Shown in pieces: positions 1 through 11,373 of a stretch of DNA of 21,198 nt. Below the pieces are notes generated by a model that made no database searches, was not told the DNA's origin, and saw only the letters and a list, made by a program, of their open reading frames with translations. Positions within the stretch are counted from its first letter, which is position 1. Each line of letters opens with the position of its first letter. The translations under genes and the position numbers were made by a program. This DNA comes from Magicicada cassinii (taxonomy: Eukaryota; Arthropoda; Insecta; Hemiptera; Cicadidae): the NCBI GenBank assembly GCA_028571305.1, contig JAOXNS010288755.1, positions 1-21,198 of the forward strand, read 5' to 3'.

Positions 1-60
1 ACATACCCTGTAAATTTCATTAAAATATATTCATTTTTCGATTTTTAACAAGTGTTGTAT

Positions 61-85
61 TCTTACTTTCTGGACGTACCTCGTA
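61..85 (-). mobile_element. mariner-like terminal inverted repeat (one end only)
   Basis: Read on the minus strand this is TACGAGGTACGTCCAGAAAG followed by TAAGA, beginning with TA. From memory it resembles the common arthropod mariner end of the form TACGAGGGTTGTTCAGAAAGTAAG, and mariners insert at TA. The rest of the element would lie to the left, mostly outside the window, so only this end can be seen. I see no transposase sequence. The assignment rests on end similarity alone. Confidence 0.35.
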
Positions 86-172
86 ATAAACTGTGCAACT
101 TACCAAGTGTTTGTATGTTTTTAAGACCACAGAAGTAATATGTTTCACCAAGTGCCCAATGAGTCGAGTCAT

Positions 173-300
173 CAATCAGTATCGTTTGTAAAAGTTATTG
201 TGAATTCCTTGCACCTTGTTACTTGGCATTTTATTTCTCACTTTACTTTAGCTTATACAAAAATTGAAAGGCTAAATTTCACTATTTACTTTCTCTTTAA
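173..300 (+). repeat. degenerate dispersed repeat, copy 1
   Basis: Shares a run of similarity with 1,551-1,675 in the same orientation. The best core is CCTTGCACCTTGTTACTTGG here against CCTTGCACTTTATTATTTGG there, followed in both by a TTTATTTCTCACTTT block, a TTAGCTTATA block and an ACTATTTACTT block. By eye, identity is roughly three quarters over about 90 bases. No coding sequence is evident. It could be an old segmental duplication or two copies of an unnamed repeat. Confidence 0.5.
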
Positions 301-1046
301 TTAAACAGTCATAAACTCACTGTCTTGTAATCACACTTATCATTTATTGTTTTTTTTCATTCTTTGTGTGTGTATTCACACAAGTGTGCATGCACATGTA
401 CATTATATAAAGGCAATACACTTTTGCCTGTTAAATTTTACAAAGAACTGTTAAAATTTTTGTGAATTAAATATGAGGTATTTCTGAGATGTAGTAATAC
501 AGCATGGACCACAAGTCACTTTACAGAAATAAATATTTGATAATCATTATCATCAAGCAACTTATGGCCTATGGTGTATTTAATGTATAAAAATGTAGAT
601 TTGTTACTTTATACTTACATTTGACACATTTTGTATACAGCACATACACTGTGTAGTGTATGTAGATTAAGTTAGAAATGATATGACTTATAATTTTCTG
701 TATACACAATAACCGATGAAACTTACAGTTCAACTGTGTCATATATATAGTAGCTGTATATGAATAAGTATTTTTAAGTAAAGATTTAGAAAGCTGGCCA
801 CAAAATGTAATTCTTAATATTCATGACATATGTACAGTTTCAGGAATAAATAGTAATTAATAGGAAATATTTTGTCATATAGAAGGTTATACAAAAAAGT
901 CAACAAAAGGTATTAAACTCTCATTGAACTTCAACTGTCATTTAAAAAATGTTTATGTAATATTTTTTATATAAAGCTACTGAATAAAGTCTACAGATGT
1001 GATGGAAACTGTTACAGTAAATAAATTAATGCAATATATTACTTAC
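301..1046. other. AT-rich stretch without a recognised gene
   Basis: I see no coding frame, RNA gene or repeat family here. A short perfect hairpin (TTGTGTG 364-370, CACACAA 377-383) sits in a TG/CA-rich patch. The rest is low-GC unique-looking sequence. If the start exon at 1,047-1,096 is real, this is the first intron of that minus-strand gene. Confidence 0.4.
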
Positions 1047-1096
1047 GTTTTAAATGTCTTGAAATCCACACTTGAAATGTCAGACAGAACAGCCAT
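1047..1096 (-). CDS. candidate first coding exon of a minus-strand host gene (unidentified)
   Basis: On the minus strand an ATG at 1,096 opens 16 codons, MAVLSDISSVDFKTFK, plus two further bases. It then meets a consensus 5' splice site, AC|GTAAGTAA (GTAAGT at 1,041-1,046). The ATG context, AATCATGG, has the favourable G at +4. Codon content looks coding compared with the AT-rich surroundings, with mixed third positions and no simple runs. It is the first in-frame ATG after an upstream stop, and there is no good polypyrimidine acceptor before it. That points to an initial rather than an internal exon. The continuation lies beyond the left edge. I do not recognise the protein. A 50-base exon can occur by chance in 21 kb, so this stays tentative. 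Confidence 0.4.
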
Positions 1097-1550
1097 GATT
1101 AGCAAGTCATGTATTCTGTTATGAGATTATTATGTATTTACTATCAAATATGTTTGTGTACACATTTATGTAGCACTTGTACTTAGCAGTAGCAAGTAAT
1201 ATCTTATAGTGCCATATTTTATTAAACAAATTCGTACTAAACTGGAATGGCTTTCTTGAAGATCTCAACTTAATTGTGATGAGGTAACTAACATTAACAA
1301 AAGCAATCTTTGTGTGGGTATAGGTTTGATAAATGTAACAAATCTACAGGTAAATGTAATAATGAATGTTAATGATATAAAAATAGCTTTCATATTTTCA
1401 TAAGAAAATTTTCTACAAAATCTTCCTCTTTAGTAAGATTTACATTTTTTTTAAATTTATTACAACATATTGTGCCTTGGGCAGTTTCTTTCAATCTTTC
1501 AAATTATGACTTCCATTGTGTTGTTACCAAAAGATTCAAAAGGTATTATG

Positions 1551-1675
1551 TCAGATAATAATTGTACAGATATTTTTAATACCTTGCACTTTATTATTTG
1601 GCAGTTTATTTCTCACTTTTTATTAGCTTATATAAAAACTAACACCAAATCTTACTATTTACTTATTCTATAGTA
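1551..1675 (+). repeat. degenerate dispersed repeat, copy 2
   Basis: Direct-orientation partner of 173-300, about 1.38 kb away. The shared blocks occur in the same order (CCTTGCAC, TTTATTTCTCACTTT, TTAGCTTATA, ACTATTTACTT). A 67-codon open frame at 1,470-1,673 overlaps it but is AT-driven, with no recognisable domain. Confidence 0.5.
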
Positions 1676-2243
1676 AAGCATGAAAAAATAAGTAACACAC
1701 ACTACAGAGATGCTTGTATTTTATAGGTTTTTGTATAACCATTATGACTGATATGTCAACATTTTCTGATCTTATCAGCCACAAATGGATAATTACATAG
1801 ATTATTAAGCTATTCATACAGTAACTGAAAGTGTTTTCTATTTTAAAACTTTACTTCAAAAATTTTGTAATTTGTACACACCTGTTTCAAGCAGTAAATA
1901 ACTCCCCAAGTTTACCGTTATAGTTCAAGTAGAATGTGTTTCATGTGTGTATTCAGTTTTAGGTTTTAGTCAATTTGAGTTTCCTTTATATCTTCACATT
2001 TGATGAGACTATTAATACTGATTTGTTAGTTTACACAGTTTATTATAATTTTTACATACTACTCATTCTTAGAGATATACATTAAAATAAACATCAATTT
2101 TGTGTGGGCTTATTCACCTTTTTGTGATAATGTATTTGAATTTCATCAAACATGTATATATTTCTCACTTTTGCTAAAGGTAATTAAAGTATTGCATATT
2201 CCTGTACCATTTTTAAAATCAAATCCTGTTGTTCAGAATACGC

Positions 2244-2259
2244 TATGTTAGCTAACATA
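2244..2259. repeat. perfect 16-bp palindrome
   Basis: TATGTTAGCTAACATA is identical to its reverse complement. No neighbouring gene explains it. A chance palindrome of this length is uncommon in 21 kb but not remarkable in AT-rich DNA. Confidence 0.8.
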
Positions 2260-5200
2260 TTCATTCGATTAAACAGAATGCTCTTATAAAGCACATTTTG
2301 GAATCTTTGCAAATAAATTGTATTGCTGAATAAAAAATTATTTTATGTAAATGATAATTGCTTGCTATTAGTAAATAAAAGACTGGTTAATTATGTCATG
2401 TATTTATAAATAATTAAACATGAACGTAAGTATAAATGAATATTTATTTTGTATTGGTCATGCTGTTATGTAACTGTGATTGTTGTTGTGTGCTTGTGTT
2501 GTGCCATTAAAATTATTTAGGTTTATCCGAGTATAACTTAATTTAATTATCTTTGTATTTTATTTTTAGTTTCATGTAGATGGATAAACTTTATAACTGT
2601 TTATTAATTTTCAGCTATTGTAAATATATCAATTATAATGAAATTATTATAGTTTTGAACTTAATAATATATAAGGATGCTATAATTATATTACATTTGT
2701 TGGTATACTTAAGTTATATCCAACAAATAGAAAAATGTCAGTAGTACATGACAAGTCTTCAGTATTGTATGTTTTAATTTTTTATTTTATAGATATGTAA
2801 GTGTAATTTTATTGTTTGTACTTAGTTGTATATAATAATCATCTTTAGTCTACTTGTACTAGACATTATACAGCCAACAGTAAAATGCACCCAACGTTTC
2901 ACAAAGCTTATGTTGGAGCATCTCGTCAGTTTTTGTATTTTCGATAGGTGATTTTTAGACATAAATATACTGAGAAATTCAACACATTTAATAAATAATA
3001 ATTTAAGTTAGTGTTGTAAACAAAACGGGAAAAACCTGTTTTAAAGAAAAAAGTAAGAAAGACAAATTATTTTGTGAGTATGAAAGAATACGCAAGTACG
3101 TATTAAACACTTCCCTCTACTATTTGTTAAATTTTTTTGTTTCCTAACAATATGTGTTTCATACGTGTAGAATTCATCCCATGTATTCACTAAGTTGTGA
3201 AAGAATTCTACAAAGTCAACAAGTTTTAAATTAAGTCTTTACAGCACAGGAATAGTACAAATTAATTTTGAAGTTGTATTCTGTGGTATCACAATAAAAA
3301 CCTCACAAAACTTGCTCTGTTTAACATACATATAATATGAAAAATGTATTCATCAGATATACATCTGAATATCATTGTTTAACGTGTCAGAACCTAAGAA
3401 CAAACATCTTCATATTTTATTTTATAAATACAGTGGTCTATACTAGAGTATAAAAAGGTAAAAGGGGACCACAAAAATATGGTCCATGCCAATGTATGGT
3501 ACTTCAAAGAAAAATATGTAAAAAAGAAATGGGAAAAGTAAAGCACACTCCACAGAATTACAGAAATAATTACTAATAAGATCTAAACCTACAAGGCTTT
3601 TTAAAAACAAGAAAAATCTAGTTTTACCTTAAATCTGTAAATTAAATGTCTGAAGAATTGTATTTTCATTACTGCTAAGTATTTAACAAACCGTAAGTTT
3701 TGTTGAAAATGATAATGTAATTTACAACCAGTTTTACTGTGTTAAAAAATTCTTTATAAAATTAATTTTTATCCACAAATTTACAAAAGGGGTGGTAATT
3801 AATTGTAGTACTATCATTCACGATTTTTAACCAAATAATACATATATGACAGAACTTTTCAGTTAATTCTACTGCCAAAAACCTACCGTGTAAAAGATCG
3901 TGTCAGTTATTTCAAAAAAAGTTTATGAATTTTTTAATTCTGTCATCACTCTTGTCAAATATTTAATAATGTTTCAACAACATTATTAATATTTCGCAGA
4001 ATTTAATATAATTTCTCTTCTTTTTATATCCTCATTGTGTTCTCATGAGGTCAGATGTCAGCTTACAGTCACCTCATTAGCAACAATCATTGTTGCCATG
4101 TTAACTAGTGTAGCTCTGACAAAATGTTTGAAAGTTATCTGTTACAAAAGCCTACCATGATTGAGTTCTATATTTACAATGACTACAATTATTTATAGAT
4201 TTATCACATAATGGTTATTGTACTTGCTGTCTTTCAGGTAAATTAGTAACCACATTATAATCGATTGACTAAATGTCAATATATTACGAAAAGTCAATTC
4301 ATTACCTTTAGAATATAAGCACTTGAAAATCTGTCATAACACAGTCAATGTACAAGAAGCACATTTGTTTTTATGGAAGTTGCATCCTGGCCATTACATA
4401 CTGTTGTGCCAAAAATGTATTGCCAACAGAATTGTTTACTAAAGTTGGTTAGATTTTTATTTCAATCCTTGCCATTTCTAACACAAGTCCAACACATATC
4501 TCATTCTGATATTGGCTAATTTTATTGGTTATAAATTTTACTTTCAACATTACCAATATTTTTCTGGTCAATAAGCATGAGTGTCTGAAAATTGCTATAC
4601 TCCATCCCTGGGTACTAGATGGAAATTTATTATCCCTCCATTCTAAAATTTTGTTGGAAATATACTGAAAACTTAAAAACCTCACTTTCTAATCTTCTGT
4701 ACATGTGTAGTGAAGTAAGGAATATAACTTACTCCTCCCTTCCCATAAAGTAAGCGCAATTGACAGAGACATATATAAACATTAAGTACTTGCTTGCAAG
4801 TGTGTGAATCTGCTTCTGGTATTTTTATTTGTTTTATCATCTTGTATCACTAGTAAAAGAAATTTAATCATTAATAAAACTGACTAACTATTACTATTGT
4901 GTTGCTAAACAAGTTTTGTTAAATCCGGGAAATGAGAACATGTGCACAGTTTGTATGTAAAAATAACAAAATCAGCCTATTAACTTTGAAATTAAGCATT
5001 CAGAGTGTAGACAGCATTACATGCTAAATAGACAACGCACACACTAACATGGTATTTATAATAAAAAATTAGTATTCAGTGGTGGTATTTTGAACTGATT
5101 ACTGCAGTATACATGGCAGTATTTGCTAACATACCAAAAATTGTTCTATTTAAACTACTTACATGTTAAGTGTATATGTGTCTGTTACTCTTGAGACATT

Positions 5201-5460
5201 TACTTAAAACAGTATCTCAAAATAATCCCATAATTCTCATCAAAACGAAATTGATATAGTAACATAGCCTAGTGTACTTCAATATACCGATGAATTTTAG
5301 TGATAAATTTAACTGCTAAGAACAATTACTTATAGGCAATTTCTGAATCACTTAATACTAGAAATCATTTTTATTCCAAGGTGCTACAAAATTTTAAACA
5401 GTAACTGTGGAAGTATTTAATTTAATTAATTTGAAAGCAAATCCCCCTGCACCCCTCTCG

Positions 5461-5478
5461 CACACACACACACACACA
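5461..5478. repeat. (CA)9 microsatellite
   Basis: An uninterrupted CA dinucleotide tract. A C-rich segment precedes it and TCCACGCGTGCA follows. Confidence 0.9.
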
Positions 5479-5712
5479 TCCACGCGTGCATTTTAATCAC
5501 TCAACATCTATCATGGCAGAATCAATAGTTCATTAGATTTATTTACTATTTTATGTCTTTATTACTGTTTTCCACATAGCAATATGTGAAAAATAAAAAT
5601 CCTGTTACACATTAACCCATAAATACTAAACACAATTTTTAGCAAGTTTAGTAATATAGTATATAGTAATAAGATCTATTTAAATAAAATGTTATTCTAC
5701 TCCTCTATAGTA

Positions 5713-5722
5713 CCCCCCCCCC
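5713..5722. repeat. C10 homopolymer
   Basis: Ten consecutive C in an otherwise AT-rich setting, so its length is liable to sequencing or assembly error. Confidence 0.9.
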
Positions 5723-5729
5723 ATGAAAT

Positions 5730-5746
5730 ATACTTACTGTAAGTAT
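5730..5746. repeat. 17-bp palindrome with one central base
   Basis: ATACTTAC and GTAAGTAT flank a single T, a perfect inverted repeat. It presents a GTAAGT splice-donor-like string on both strands, but there is no coding frame next to either. Confidence 0.8.
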
Positions 5747-6512
5747 GTCATCTCTAGAGTTGAGTAATAAATGTTAGATCAACATTAGACTATCATTCAG
5801 AATTAGTCTTAAGGATGCAAATCACTACAAGTAATTTTGTAATTATGTTTTCAATATGAAACATTTAATATCAGATACATTATGTAAAATATAATTACAT
5901 GCACATGCACACTAACATGTACATGTGCTACTTTTACATCATTTCAAAGTGTAACATTTTACAATAATCATTAATTTTCATTATAAAATTATATCTCCAC
6001 TGTGTAAAGTGAAATCAATGTTATTTCATACTACTTATTAACATTATCTGTGAAATACTTCTTCTGTGTTGCTTCTGTAACAGGAATTTGATTGTATTTT
6101 CTACTAGTTTATTTATAATAACTGAACTCATGTAAAACACAAAATCACTAATGATACAATAACATACAGGTAAATGCGTGTACTGTGTATTAATTGTTAA
6201 TATTATTGTGGACTCCTGACATTACTAAGATTTTATATTACAGGATACAATCTTAGTATATCTAACACAGATTTATCTCTGCCAAAGCTGCTACTAGTAT
6301 TCAAAATATAATTAATTTCAAATGCATAAAAATTTCAGTTTCACATATCCATGCGATAAAAGAGATTATCTTCTCTTCTGTGATGCATGGAAGTGAAGTA
6401 TTATTTCGCTTAACTAAATTACTGTTTATTTAGTATTGTCATTTATACTGATTCATAACTAAATGGCACTAACCTATTATTTAATTGTAGGTTACAAGTT
6501 CCCTCCTTTTTT

Positions 6513-6541
6513 CCTATGGCACAGTGCAAGGTGGCCATAGG
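6513..6541. repeat. 8-bp perfect inverted repeat, 13-nt loop
   Basis: CCTATGGC (6,513-6,520) and GCCATAGG (6,534-6,541) can form a hairpin. No T-tract or gene end makes it a terminator, so its function is unknown. Confidence 0.6.
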
Positions 6542-7949
6542 TCAGGGTACACTGCAGTAATAATATGTACATTTAATGTTGTTTGGGAAAAATATCAGAA
6601 TAGTAACTGCACACTAACCACAGGTTTATCTACCCTCTGCAGTACATGTTTTGGTACCATATACTATGTGATATATTTTACAACATATAGTTTACTTATA
6701 TATATCAAGATGTAATAAATATTGTTTATTACAGAATCAGGAGGGCATGTAATTAAAGCCCCCGACTTAAATGATCATGTATAAAATGTGTTATGGAATA
6801 AGCATAATAAAAAAACATTACAATACAAATAAAAATGTCCATTAACATTTCATTCTGTGATCAACCAAAGTTAATAAGTACTATTTATGCTTAATGTGTT
6901 AAATAGCATACAGTAAATTTTACTTGCTCAAATATTGTTTATATGATTTATTTAGTAAACAGTTAATGATTATTATTGTAATTCAGATTCTTATGCTATG
7001 TTTTACTTATGCATTTACAAAATACATTTCATCAAATTACGTATTCTATTTATATCCATGACATAATTGTAATATTTTATGAATAACGTTTTATAAAAAG
7101 ATAAATGGAAAAAACTATTTAGTTTTTTAGTAAAAAGATTTAAACATTTTAAATATAGATACTTTATGAAAACTATAATTTTTTACAATAAAATGTTTGA
7201 AAATAGGGTATGAAATATTGTTTGTATTGTACTTCCTTTACCACATGTATAGACCCCAAACTAGCCCCCTGAGCCTATCCTGTTGCAAAAAGAAATGCAT
7301 AATGTATACACCTGCTGGCTGCATCAAAACGTTTATGTTATTATCTTGTTGTAGTCTGAGTGTTCCAGTTATTTGTAAATAGGTTTAAAAAACAGTTGAT
7401 AGCACATGACAGTTAGAACCTTACAAGCAGGTTGAGTCACCAACGTACTAGAAACACAATGTGTGCTAGACATGCCATCACTCCCCTTTTTAGCCATTCA
7501 AAGATATCCATACTTATATCTTGTAAATAATACCAATAATACACAGTATGTCTTGTACCAATAATACTACAGTCTTGTATGAGCAGCTGATCAGTGCGGT
7601 TGTTCTGTCACGTGCTGTTATCTAAGATTATTGATACGTTTATTATTATATAGAATTATATCTGTTATTGCTGTAACAGAAATATCAACAGAAGGTTTAT
7701 CTGAAATTCGGTCAAATCCATGCTTTTGGCCAGGGGGCCGTACTTTCATCTGCTTGTTCGTGTATGACTATGTGTCTGTCTACAGCTTGTGGTTGTCTGT
7801 ACCTGTTTCTCTATACAACACAAACACAAGGCCATAAACTACTCATCTGGATGTGCACATCTCTTTCAGTTTATCTTTGTATACTGTAATAATTGGTAAC
7901 CATCTATCCTACAATCCTTCAACAGCCAGGCAGAAATGAAAAAGAATTT

Positions 7950-8815
7950 GCCAGTCTTCAGTAAACACATCTGAAACATACACCCAGCATAATGAACACA
8001 ACAGATTCACGGTGTTACCTACAGACAACGCGGATGACCTCCTCCTGTGTACCTTCATGATGTCGTCAATTACAATGAAATGATCAATAACCTCACAAAA
8101 ATTTTAGAATCGGAACAGTACAGTACTATATTGTTCGATGATAATAAGGTGAAAATCAACACTTTTGCACTAGATTCTTACAGAAAATTAATCCATCTCG
8201 AGGATGAAAAAATTATTTACCACATATCGAATTAAAGACCAGTGAGTATACCAGGTTGTCATACAAAACATTCATGCTAGCTTCAGCATACACTTTATTA
8301 AAGAAGCACTACAGGAAAAAGGACACACGGTCCGAAATATAATGAATGTTAGACACAGAATAGACAAAACACCCCTCGCCTTCTACTCTGTTGAACCTTC
8401 AGCAAAAAATAAACAAATGTATAACTTAAGCTCTTTAGGTAACATGCAAATTACTGTAGAGCCACCTCGGAGAAAAAAGTTTTCAGTGTGTCAAGTGAAC
8501 ACAACTCTGCAACTTGTTCCAAAACTAATGATACACCAGTGACATGTGCATTACGCGATGGTCCACATATAGCTAATTATAAAGGCTTCACAGCCTTTAT
8601 GAAAATCTGCAGGCCATAAAAAGCCCCATATCTAGGAGAAATCCTTCGATTTTTAGGACAAGGGATGCTGAAAAGTACATGAATACCCGTAATGTCTCTT
8701 TTCCTACATACGCTCAAATTGCAGGAGTACAGTGACACTCAGAATCCTCGCCTCCTGATGACAGCAAATGTGAACAGCACACTTCCTGGCAAAATTTGAG
8801 ACTATGTACAACACT
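7950..8815 (+). pseudogene. LINE ORF1 (Jockey-type gag-like nucleic-acid-binding protein), broken
   Basis: ORF1 proteins of this clade bind element RNA and carry a pre-C2HC domain followed by CCHC zinc knuckles. Pieces are visible in several frames: RFTVLPTDNADD near 8,007; VYLHDVVNYNEMINNLTKIL from about 8,045; YRKLIHLEDEKI near 8,180; NIMNVRHRIDKTPLAFYSV from about 8,337; and YNLSSLGNMQITVEPPRRKK from about 8,420. The knuckle region is damaged. One knuckle appears deleted, only the start of the next (CVK) and its HNSATC tail remain, and in the last one CALRDGPHIANYKGF has Arg and Phe where the family has Cys. The frame closes around PTYAQIAGVQ near 8,733. Several frameshifts and stops separate these blocks. 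Confidence 0.8.
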
Positions 8816-8854
8816 CGTCAATAAACAATAATTAATAACAATTACAGGATTGGA

Positions 8855-11373
8855 CTATGGAATGCCAATAGACTTAACACTTTGGGTGCCGATCACATCA
8901 ATTGACGTGATGTAGTTTTATGTTTCTTTAAATACGGGATCACTTCTAATGATGTCCTTTTTGCTATCATGTAATGTTTATTAGTGTTCTTAGTTCTTCA
9001 AATTGCCAGCAGATGGTAGCTCAACTGAACCAAACTGAAACTAACGAAGAAATTTTACAAGAAAATTTCCAATTGCTATTATGTACAGATCCATGCTTCA
9101 AAGTTTGTCATTAAAAAAAAAAATATACAAACTAATATTAGTGATACATTTTCTTATATTTTGTGTTTTAACAACTTTTTTTTAAAATAAAAACTGTGTA
9201 TAAAAAAGTAAAGTTTCGTTGAAAGTGTTTACATAAAACAATAAAATTGTATATTTCATTATGAAGAGGAAGGTGCAACGTTTAAAACAAGGTAAGTACC
9301 ATTTTTCTATGTTATATTTTCACAAGAATTTTTTTGAAAAACATTAAAACCGGCCAGCACTCTATAGAAGTTTTGTGCTGAAACATCTGGCACCCAAAGT
9401 ATTAAGCAACCTAGAACTCAAAGCTTTTCTTACTGACAATAGGCTAGACATTATGCTAATATCTGAGACGCATTTCACAGAAAGAAGCCATTTTAGAATT
9501 CCAGGATTTACTATTTATGTTACCCAACATCCTGACAGTACAGCTCGTGGCAGTACTGCTTTGTTGATCTAAAACAGTATAAAATATTATCTCTTCTCTA
9601 AAGTCAAAACTGCTTGCTTACAGGTGACAAATGTTTTAATTGAAGATCAAAGGGTTCCTCCAATTGTTCTGCAGTCTACTGTCCCCTGAAGCGCACAATC
9701 AAGGAAACTGATTTCAAATCCTTTCTTAGAATTTTTGGGGTGGGGGTGACATCAATGCAAAACACACTAGCAATGGGGAGTTTGAGACTAGCAAATCCCA
9801 GGTAGAATTTTATGTCATAAGACAAGAATCCCTGTCCTTCCTGTCCACAGGTCAACCAACCTATTGGCCTTCTGATTCAATTAAAATACCAGATCTCATT
9901 GATTTCTTTAGAATAAGAGGCTTGCCTCATAAACACAAAGTTGACTCTTGCCTTCATTTTTTCTGTGAACACGCTCCAATAATTGCCATTATTAGCAATA
10001 CTATCATATACTCTGAAAGTGTACCAACACTTCTAAATCTTAATGCTGAACATCTGGTCCTTTTTCAACCTGAAGTCAGGAAGAATGTGTCTTTCATTGA
10101 AGAAGTACGAAGATATTTACACTCCCCGTGCCAACTGGCTCTCCCAATTAGGCCTTTTAAGGTTAATGAAGTCAAGGAAATAATCCAGTATCACTTGGAA
10201 TGTAAAAAGGCTCCCAGAATTTATTTGTTATCAGGGATAATTGTAAAGGAGCTGCCTCACAAGGGCTTCTTATTAATAACATACACTTTCAACGCCATAC
10301 TCAGACTTTAATACTTTCTTCTGCTCTGGAAAAGAGCTCAAGTAATAATGGTCTTAAAACCTGGTAAACATCCTCAAGAACCTTCTTCTTGTTGACCTAT
10401 AAGCCTTCTGCCAGTGACTGGTACACGATCTTTGAGAAGCAACTTGTAAAACAACTTATGCCAACAATTGTAGAAAACAACCTAATTCTGGATCATCAAT
10501 TTGGCTTTGAGAAAAGCAATTCTCTTGGACTGTTATACAAAACAGAGAAAAATCAGCCACATAATTTTTACTATATTCTAGATTCCTACACAGAGGGGAG
10601 AGTGTTTTTAAGAGTTCAAGTTCTTGGATGCTAGTTCTCCTTTACTACCAGTGGGGTCAGGTGTACCACAGGGTAGTGTCCTGGCCCCACTGTTGCGACC
10701 TATGCCGATGACACAGAAATCCTTGCAACACATTTTGACCCCTCAAAGGCGTATCTTATGCTATAAGAATCACTAAACAGCCTTCAGTTATGGTTTGATA
10801 AGTGACACATAAAAATCAATTCGACCAAGTCAGTACACGTTACCTTCACCACACATAAGGCCAACTGTACTCCAGTAACAATTAATGGTCAACCAATACC
10901 CCAAGCTGAAAGTGCTAAATAACTTGGACGGGAGACTGACATGGAAGAAATACATAACTTTCAAGAAAACTTAACCTCAAGGTCAGAAAGAAATATCTAC
11001 TGGATGATAGGCAGAAAATCGCAGTTAAGGCCTGTCGACAAATGGTTATACATAAAGCAGTTCTTAAACCGGTATGGACCTACAGTATTCAACTTTGGAG
11101 TACCGCCAGTACGAGCAATTGGCTGTAGAGATTATATTATAGTGCTTTCAATTCAAAACTCGTCGACACACCGTGGTTTTTCTCCAACAATTATATACAA
11201 TGAGACCTAAATGTTCCTTCCGTAAGAGAAGAAACTGTCCGCCTCTGCAGGAAACACATCTAAATTAGAACACCATCATAACTCCCTACCGATTAATTTG
11301 TTGGATAATAGTGGACATTTTTAAACTAAAAAGACATAACTTGTTAGACCTACACTTCAGGTTCAACGAATAA
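8855..11373 (+). pseudogene. LINE ORF2 (APE endonuclease plus reverse transcriptase), broken
   Basis: ORF2 makes the nick and the cDNA in target-primed reverse transcription. Endonuclease: NLELKAFLTDNRLDIMLISE from 9,408, with the catalytic Glu in the ISETHF motif; GGDINAKHTSNG near 9,750 (GDxN motif); LSTGQPTYWPSDSIKIPDLI from about 9,842; and CEHAPII near 9,967 in place of SDHLPI, with His kept and Asp replaced. Reverse transcriptase: KKAPRIYL near 10,206; VLKPGKHPQEP near 10,352; PISLLPVTG-like remains near 10,400; VENNLILDHQFGF near 10,472; GVPQGSV (10,660-10,680, motif B); and YADD (10,701-10,712, motif C). About 45 codons, including motif A (FLDVAQAFDKVWHEG in the family), are missing between HQFGFEKSNS and LGLLYKTEKN. 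A second deletion removes sequence just before YADD. The C-terminal part (KSQLRPVDKWLYIKQF near 11,013) ends at TAA 11,371-11,373. The MITE splits its 5' part. Confidence 0.85.
8874..9405. mobile_element. piggyBac-type MITE inserted in the LINE, with TTAA duplication
   Basis: The element is 524 bp (8,878-9,401). Its 13-bp ends match at 12 of 13 positions: CACTTTGGGTGCC at 8,878-8,890, and the reverse complement TACTTTGGGTGCC at 9,389-9,401. It is bounded on both sides by TTAA (8,874-8,877 and 9,402-9,405), the target duplication diagnostic of piggyBac elements. Subterminal inverted motifs are present: a near-perfect palindrome CACATCAATTGACGTG just inside the left end, and CAGCAC...GTGCTG (about 9,356-9,380) inside the right end. 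No transposase domain is visible, so it is non-autonomous. It lies between the ORF2 start region and the endonuclease domain of the LINE and must postdate it. Confidence 0.85.

Larger units (their letters stand above)
1681..7560. other. long AT-rich region without a recognised gene
   Basis: Nearly 6 kb of low-GC DNA with no frame I can support as a gene. Short open frames here (for example minus 4,449-4,685, plus 6,524-6,715 and plus 7,197-7,382) are rich in Ile, Leu, Phe, Tyr and Lys, as expected from AT bias, and have no motif. Listed separately are a perfect 16-bp palindrome, a (CA)9, a C10 run, a 17-bp palindrome and an 8-bp inverted repeat. It may be intergenic DNA between two minus-strand genes. 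Confidence 0.4.

Noticed and set aside
2887-2930. A second hammerhead ribozyme
   Set aside because: CTGACGA and GAAAC are present, but stem II pairs poorly and stem I does not pair at all.
4449-4685. 78-codon minus-strand open frame, with an overlapping alternative reading after TTTTCAG ending in KIYNQ and a stop
   Set aside because: Composition is AT-driven, two competing frames look equally good, and no donor or domain supports either.
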